DNA of 18,624 nucleotides. Source: Acidobacteriaceae bacterium (lineage in GTDB: Bacteria > Acidobacteriota > Terriglobia > Terriglobales > Acidobacteriaceae). This document shows, in pieces, positions 15,025 through 18,624 of the stretch. Position numbers and translations under genes: made by a program. Numbering within the stretch: position 1 is the first letter of the stretch; each line of letters begins with the position of its first letter. The stretch lies in the NCBI GenBank assembly GCA_030049955.1, contig JASIJX010000536.1:1-18624 (forward strand), given 5' to 3'. The notes under the pieces were generated by a model that worked only from the letters and a program-made list of their open reading frames with translations, searched no databases and was not told the origin of the DNA.

Positions 15025-15606
15025 ATGAACGAGACCAGAAGCACGGCCGGGACCCGGCAGGAAACCACTCCCGCGGTACGCACGGTAGCCAGCACCCAGT
15101 CAGAGATGACGGAAATCATTCTGCCCAATGACACCAATACATTAGGGAACCTGCTGGGCGGACGGCTGATGCATTTTATCGACCTGACTGGAGCTATGGC
15201 TGCCTACCGGCACGCGCGCACGCACGTGGTTACGGCGGCAATGGACCACATCGACTTTATCCGGCCGGTGCACCTGGGCGACCTGGTGACGCTCAAATCG
15301 AGCGTGAATCGTGCCTTTACAACATCAATGGAAATTGGCGTGAAGGTGTGGGCGGAAGATACGCGCACCGGAGCCGTGGCGCATGTGGCCAGCGCGTACC
15401 TGGTTTTTGTGGCTGTGGATGAGCACGGCAACCGGCAGCGGGTTCCGGCGGCCAAGCCTGAGACGCCGAACGAGATACGGCGATATGAGGATGCGCTGCG
15501 GCGGCGTGAGTACCGCGAGGCCGAGGCGGCGCGGCGCAAGGCAGCCAAAAAGGCAATTGCGGCGCTTAAGGATACGCCAGTGGATACCGCAGGCGGTCAG
15601 CGCTGA
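15025..15606 (+). CDS. Acyl-CoA thioesterase (hotdog fold)
   Basis: A 193-residue cytoplasmic protein. The hotdog domain spans residues about 25-130, with NTLGNLLGGRLMHFIDLTGAMAAYRHA, where the conserved Asp and Gly-Gly of the YciA/BACH-type acyl-CoA thioesterases lie, then MDHIDFIRPVHLGDLVTL. Such enzymes hydrolyse acyl-CoA to free acid and CoA. The C-terminal ~50 residues are rich in Arg, Lys, Ala and Glu (RRREYREAEAARRKAAKKA) and look like a basic helix beyond the usual fold. A GGAG ten bases before the ATG supports the start. It is the first of three + strand genes with gaps of 50 and 27 bases. The upstream gap 14831-15024 presumably holds divergent promoters, but I could not pick a convincing one. 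Confidence 0.9.
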   Translation: MNETRSTAGTRQETTPAVRTVASTQSEMTEIILPNDTNTLGNLLGGRLMHFIDLTGAMAAYRHARTHVVTAAMDHIDFIRPVHLGDLVTLKSSVNRAFTTSMEIGVKVWAEDTRTGAVAHVASAYLVFVAVDEHGNRQRVPAAKPETPNEIRRYEDALRRREYREAEAARRKAAKKAIAALKDTPVDTAGGQR

Positions 15607-15656
15607 ATTTCTGCTGCGGTCGCGTTTCGTGGTTTCCGTGATTTCCATCTCAACCT

Positions 15657-16520
15657 ATGTACACTTCCCTTCTATCGCTGGCAGAGCAGGCCGAGTTTCC
15701 ACGGCGCATCGTGTGCCTTACCGACGAGACGACCGAAACGCTCTTCCTGCTGGGCGAGCAGGAACGCATCGTGGGAATTTCGGCCTATGCCTCAAGGCCG
15801 GCCGAAGCGCGCTCCAAGCCGCGCGTTTCTGCGTTCAAGGACGCGAACTTTGAAAAGATCCTGGCCCTCAAGCCCGATCTGGTACTGACTTTTTCCGACG
15901 TTCAGGCCGAGATCACGCGGCAACTCGTGCTCCGTGGCGTGACAGTGCTGAACTTTAACCAGCGCAGCATTGCCGAAATCCTCGACATGATCCGCATGCT
16001 GGCGCGGATCGTGGGCAAGCCGGACGAAGGACGCTCGCTCGCCGATGGGCTGGCGCGAGGGCTCGAAGAGATCGCTGCGGCGGCGATGAAATTTCCCTGC
16101 CGGCCGCGCGTGTTTTTTGAAGAGTGGGACGAGCCGCTGATTGGCGGCATCGCGTGGGTGGAGGAGCTGATCGAGATTGCCGGTGGCGAGCCGATTTTTC
16201 CCGAGCTGCGCAGCTGCGGCAAGGCGCAGGACCGTGTGGTCGATCCAGCGGAAGTGGTGAAGCGCGATCCGGAGGTGATTCTCGCATCCTGGTGCGGGAA
16301 AAAGGTGAGGACGGAGACGATCCGGTCGCGGCCGGGGTGGGATGGGATCTCCGCTGTGCGCCGCGGTCATGTTTATGAGATCGATTCGACGATTATTCTG
16401 CAACCGGGGCCAGCGGCGCTGACCGATGGCGTGCGGCAGATTCACGCGATTCTGGCGCGCGTCACTGGTGCGGATCCAGTGCAGTACCGTAAACCATCGC
16501 CAACAACCGCACTCCGGTAA
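15657..16520 (+). CDS. Cobalamin/iron-type ABC substrate-binding protein without signal peptide
   Basis: A 287-residue class III (BtuF/FhuD-like) binding protein. The N-terminal lobe reads RRIVCLTDETTETLFLLGEQERIVGIS and LALKPDLVLTF, a long connecting helix follows, and the C-terminal lobe has RVFFEEWDEPLIGGIAWVEELIEIAGGEPIF and WDGISAVRRGHVYEID. Classical members bind vitamin B12 or Fe-siderophores in the periplasm. The short start MYTSLLSLAEQAEFPRR lacks a signal peptide, and no permease or ATPase gene is adjacent. The protein may therefore be cytoplasmic, or the true start may differ; no Shine-Dalgarno precedes the ATG. It lies between the thioesterase and mrp. Confidence 0.8.
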   Translation: MYTSLLSLAEQAEFPRRIVCLTDETTETLFLLGEQERIVGISAYASRPAEARSKPRVSAFKDANFEKILALKPDLVLTFSDVQAEITRQLVLRGVTVLNFNQRSIAEILDMIRMLARIVGKPDEGRSLADGLARGLEEIAAAAMKFPCRPRVFFEEWDEPLIGGIAWVEELIEIAGGEPIFPELRSCGKAQDRVVDPAEVVKRDPEVILASWCGKKVRTETIRSRPGWDGISAVRRGHVYEIDSTIILQPGPAALTDGVRQIHAILARVTGADPVQYRKPSPTTALR

Positions 16521-16547
16521 AATTGAAGAGGGAGAAGGAGTGAATTG

Positions 16548-17378
16548 ATGGCACATGGACATGCCATGCCGCAGCCAATGGCGCTGCCCGGCGTTCAGAA
16601 AATTATCGCAATAGGATCGGGAAAAGGCGGCGTGGGCAAAACTACGGTGGCCGTGAACCTGGCCATTGCGCTTTCGAAACTTGGCCACCGCGTGGGCCTG
16701 ATCGACGCCGACGTCTACGGGCCTAATGTGCCTCTCATGATGGGCTCGACAAAGCAGCCCAGAGTGACGGCCAACAACATGATCGAGCCGAACCTGACGC
16801 ACGGCATCAAAACAATTTCAATCGGCTACATTTCGCCCGGCGACAAGCCGATGGTGATGCGCGGGCCGATGCTGCACCAGATCATCCGGCAATTCTTGCA
16901 GCAGGTGGAGTGGGGCGAGCTGGATTACCTGATCATCGACCTGCCGCCGGGAACCGGCGACGTGGTGATCTCGCTGGTGCAGACGGTGCCGCTCACCGGC
17001 GCGGTGGTGATCTCGACGCCGAGCGACGTGAGCCTTGAGGACGCGCGCAAGGCGCTCGAGATGTTCGCGCAGGTGAATGTTGAAGTGCTCGGCATCGTCG
17101 AAAACATGAGCTACTTTACCTGCCCGCATTGCCAGAAAGAGATCGACATCTTTTCGCGCGGTGGAGCAGAGCGCACGGCGAAGCAATTCAACGTGACCTT
17201 CCTCGGCTCGATCGAGCTGGTGCCAGCGATCCGCGAGGGGGGCGACCGGGGATTACCGGTGACGCTGGCCGGGCCAAAGAGCCCGCAGGCGGCGGAGTTC
17301 TTCAAAGTAGCCGAGAAGTTGAAGGAACGCGCCGACGAGGTAGCCGCGAAGACGAAGGATGTGATTGAGATTCGCTAG
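16548..17378 (+). CDS. mrp: Mrp/ApbC-family P-loop iron-sulfur carrier
   Basis: A 276-residue P-loop ATPase. The deviant Walker A GSGKGGVGKTT is at residues 23-33, the switch IDADVYGPN follows, then the family hallmark IIDLPPGTGDV. C192-P-H-C195 is the CxxC that bridges a [4Fe-4S] cluster between two subunits. These proteins carry Fe-S clusters to apoproteins. The N-terminal DUF59/MIP18 domain found in many homologues is absent; a short His/Met-rich tail (MAHGHAMPQPM) takes its place. ATG 16548 is chosen because AAGGAG (16535-16540) is seven bases upstream. It ends before a bidirectional terminator. Confidence 0.94.
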   Translation: MAHGHAMPQPMALPGVQKIIAIGSGKGGVGKTTVAVNLAIALSKLGHRVGLIDADVYGPNVPLMMGSTKQPRVTANNMIEPNLTHGIKTISIGYISPGDKPMVMRGPMLHQIIRQFLQQVEWGELDYLIIDLPPGTGDVVISLVQTVPLTGAVVISTPSDVSLEDARKALEMFAQVNVEVLGIVENMSYFTCPHCQKEIDIFSRGGAERTAKQFNVTFLGSIELVPAIREGGDRGLPVTLAGPKSPQAAEFFKVAEKLKERADEVAAKTKDVIEIR

Positions 17379-17405
17379 CGCGCAGCGGATGCGGGGGAAA
17401 ATCAA

Positions 17406-17451
17406 CCGCAGATCCTGCATTCGTTTGCTTCGCAAACTCGTCAGGATGACA
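17406..17451. repeat. Dispersed repeat, copy B
   Basis: Same ends as copy A: CCGCAGATCC (17406-17415) and CAGGATGACA (17442-17451). The 26-base centre contains its own hairpin, GTTTGC (17423-17428) and GCAAAC (17432-17437). It lies just after mrp and before the terminator. Confidence 0.65.
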
Positions 17452-17455
17452 AGCG

Positions 17456-17497
17456 AAAAACAAAAGGCGGAGCGCGATGGCTCCGCCTTTTGTTTTT
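17456..17497. terminator. Bidirectional intrinsic terminator
   Basis: Perfect 18-bp stem: arms 17456-17473 and 17480-17497 with loop GCGATG. The GC core GGCGGAGC/GCTCCGCC is flanked by A-rich and T-rich tails on both sides, so it can end both mrp (+) and the convergent small secreted-protein gene (-), whose stop is 15 bases away. Confidence 0.92.
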
Positions 17498-17511
17498 GTT
17501 GGAAAAGAAGA

Positions 17512-17808
17512 TTACCGCCAGTGGCCTTCAATCAGCACCCAGCCACCGTGCCGGTGCACCCAGTGATGCGCAACCCACACAGCGCCAGGATGAGGCGGGC
17601 GGTCCCAATGGCCAGGAGACCAAACGTAGCGATTGCCATCCCAACGTTGGTAGCCCGAGATCCACACGTAACCGGGATGCGGGGGCGGCCCGTAATGTTC
17701 GACGATTGGTGCGGGTGGACCAATACGCACCGTAATGCCCACCTGCGCCATTGATGCCACAGGAGCCATACTGAGAGCGAGCAGAACTGCCATCGCAGAT
17801 TTCTTCAC
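17512..17808 (-). CDS. Small secreted WXXGXW-repeat protein
   Basis: A 98-residue protein with a signal peptide (KK, hydrophobic core, cleavage near SMA-QV at residues 19-22). The mature part is rich in Trp, His, Pro, Gly and Tyr and repeats a W-x-x-G-x-W-like unit: YVWISGYQRW, YVWSPGHWDRPPHPG, WVHRHGGWVLIEGHWR. This matches the YXWXGXW/BcpO-related repeat proteins, which are periplasmic or surface proteins of unclear function. The start is a GTG at 17808 with AAGGAG 12 bases upstream and a nearer AGGA. A downstream ATG at codon 6 would lose the positive n-region. It is transcribed away from murA in the same direction, 150 bases after it. Confidence 0.8.
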   Translation of the reverse strand: MKKSAMAVLLALSMAPVASMAQVGITVRIGPPAPIVEHYGPPPHPGYVWISGYQRWDGNRYVWSPGHWDRPPHPGAVWVAHHWVHRHGGWVLIEGHWR

Positions 17809-17838
17809 GCGAATCCTATCCTCCTTGATCGACTCTTC

Positions 17839-17862
17839 CGCGGAACCTCCATCGGTTCCGCG
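17839..17862. repeat. GC-rich hairpin between murA and the small secreted-protein gene
   Basis: Perfect 9-bp inverted repeat CGCGGAACC (17839-17847) and GGTTCCGCG (17854-17862) with a 6-base loop, in the 150-base gap. No T-run follows on either strand, so a regulatory or processing role is as likely as termination. Confidence 0.5.
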
Positions 17863-17958
17863 TGGTCAATGGTATCAACGCAAGTAAGGCAGAATAGTTT
17901 CGCGGAGGTTACTTTTGGAATGAGCCCGCGATAGAGCTATGTGGCGCCAGCCGGCCGA

Positions 17959-18624
17959 TCAGCCCGCGAGGGGCTGCATCTCGCGCGGCGCGAAAAGATT
18001 GCCCAGGCGCTGGATCTGCGCACCGACGCTGCTCAACTTCTGCTCAAAGCGCTCGTAGCCGCGATCCATATGGTAAACGCGGTCGATCACGGTCTCGCCT
18101 TCTGCAACCAGCGCCGCGAGCACCAGCGATGCTGAGGCGCGCAGGTCAGAGCACATGACGGCGGCGGCCGAAAGCCGCGCCGGTCCGCGCACCGTGGCCG
18201 TGCTGCCGTCCACCTTGATGGTTGCGCCCATGCGGACCAGTTCCTGCACATGCATGAAGCGATTCTCGAAGATGTTTTCGGTCACCTGGCTCACGCCCTC
18301 GGCCTGCGTGGCCAGAGCCATGTACTGGGCCTGCATGTCGGTGGGAAAGCCGGGATACTCCTCGGTGGAAATATCGGCGCCGCGCAGCTTGTCTTGAGCG
18401 CGCACGCGAACGGAATCGGGCGCGAGAATGTCGACCCGCGCGCCCGCTTCTTGAAGTTTGGTAATCACCGCGCCGAGATGCGAGGCGTTGCAGTTGGCCA
18501 CGATGAGGTCGCCGCCGGTGATGGCGCCGGCGATGAGAAACGTGCCTGCCTCGATGCGATCCGGATTGATGCGGAAGCGCGCGCCTTTGAGCCGGTCGAC
18601 GCCTCGGACGCGAATGGTCGCGGT
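17959..18624 (-). CDS. murA: UDP-N-acetylglucosamine 1-carboxyvinyltransferase MurA (3' part)
   Basis: The last 222 residues of MurA; the 5' half lies beyond the right edge. The enzyme adds enolpyruvate from PEP to UDP-GlcNAc, the first committed step of peptidoglycan synthesis. Recognisable segments are [29 protein letters not shown], the catalytic-aspartate motif [10 protein letters not shown] (Asp305 in E. coli numbering), [15 protein letters not shown], and [17 protein letters not shown] with the substrate-binding Arg (Arg397 in E. coli). The active-site Cys and Lys of the N-terminal half are outside the window. The frame is open to the edge with no internal stop. Confidence 0.95.
   Translation of the reverse strand, partial: TATIRVRGVDRLKGARFRINPDRIEAGTFLIAGAITGGDLIVANCNASHLGAVITKLQEAGARVDILAPDSVRVRAQDKLRGADISTEEYPGFPTDMQAQYMALATQAEGVSQVTENIFENRFMHVQELVRMGATIKVDGSTATVRGPARLSAAAVMCSDLRASASLVLAALVAEGETVIDRVYHMDRGYERFEQKLSSVGAQIQRLGNLFAPREMQPLAG

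Noticed and set aside
17839..17862. Intrinsic terminator for murA
   Set aside because: The stem is good but no T-run follows on the minus strand.
1..18624. CRISPR arrays, tRNA/rRNA genes, insertion sequences, prophage or toxin-antitoxin genes
   Set aside because: None seen on reading both strands; all long coding frames are assigned to chromosomal-type genes.

Overview
The window is about 61% GC and coding-dense. It most resembles a chromosomal segment from an acidobacterium, class Terriglobia/Acidobacteriaceae. That placement is an inference from three things: a TonB-dependent receptor with an N-terminal carboxypeptidase-regulatory-like domain, a LacI-family regulator with the clade-typical N-terminus, and dispersed repeats that begin TCATCCTGA on one strand. 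I saw no phage, IS, CRISPR, tRNA or rRNA.

Layout. (1) 51-1663, + strand: a NUDIX hydrolase and a membrane-anchored alpha/beta hydrolase joined by an ATGA overlap and closed by a strong intrinsic terminator. (2) 1726-5338, - strand: the phosphate uptake operon pstC-pstA-pstB-phoU. No pstS is present; a divergent LacI-type regulator (5551-6624) lies upstream instead. (3) 6632-8212, - strand: homoserine dehydrogenase followed by a tiny Cys/His protein. (4) 8315-11575, + strand: a small secreted Cys/His/Met protein, a large TonB-dependent receptor and a DUF3052-like protein. (5) 11572-14830, - strand: a TPR protein, a polyprenyl-phosphate-type glycosyltransferase, a quinone oxidoreductase and a sirtuin deacylase. 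(6) 15025-17378, + strand: an acyl-CoA thioesterase, a cobalamin/iron-type binding protein without a signal peptide, and an Mrp/ApbC Fe-S carrier. (7) 17456-18624: a bidirectional terminator, then on the - strand a small WXXGXW-type secreted protein and the 3' part of murA, which runs off the right edge.

Most of this is housekeeping. The most interesting item is the pair at 8315-11100. It combines a secreted protein with a CCRRNGAHHCAM motif and a TonB receptor with Met/His clustered in its plug (residues 160-172), and may be a metal, possibly copper, acquisition system. There are also several RNA-structure candidates. A nested inverted repeat between pstA and pstB contains the pstB Shine-Dalgarno and a matching anti-Shine-Dalgarno just after the pstA stop. 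An 11-bp AU-rich hairpin covers the ribosome-binding site of the DUF3052-like gene. A 21-bp perfect palindrome sits in the promoter of the LacI-type gene, which looks leaderless. Non-ATG starts are frequent: GTG for pstC, pstB, hom and the WXXGXW gene, and TTG for the small zinc protein.
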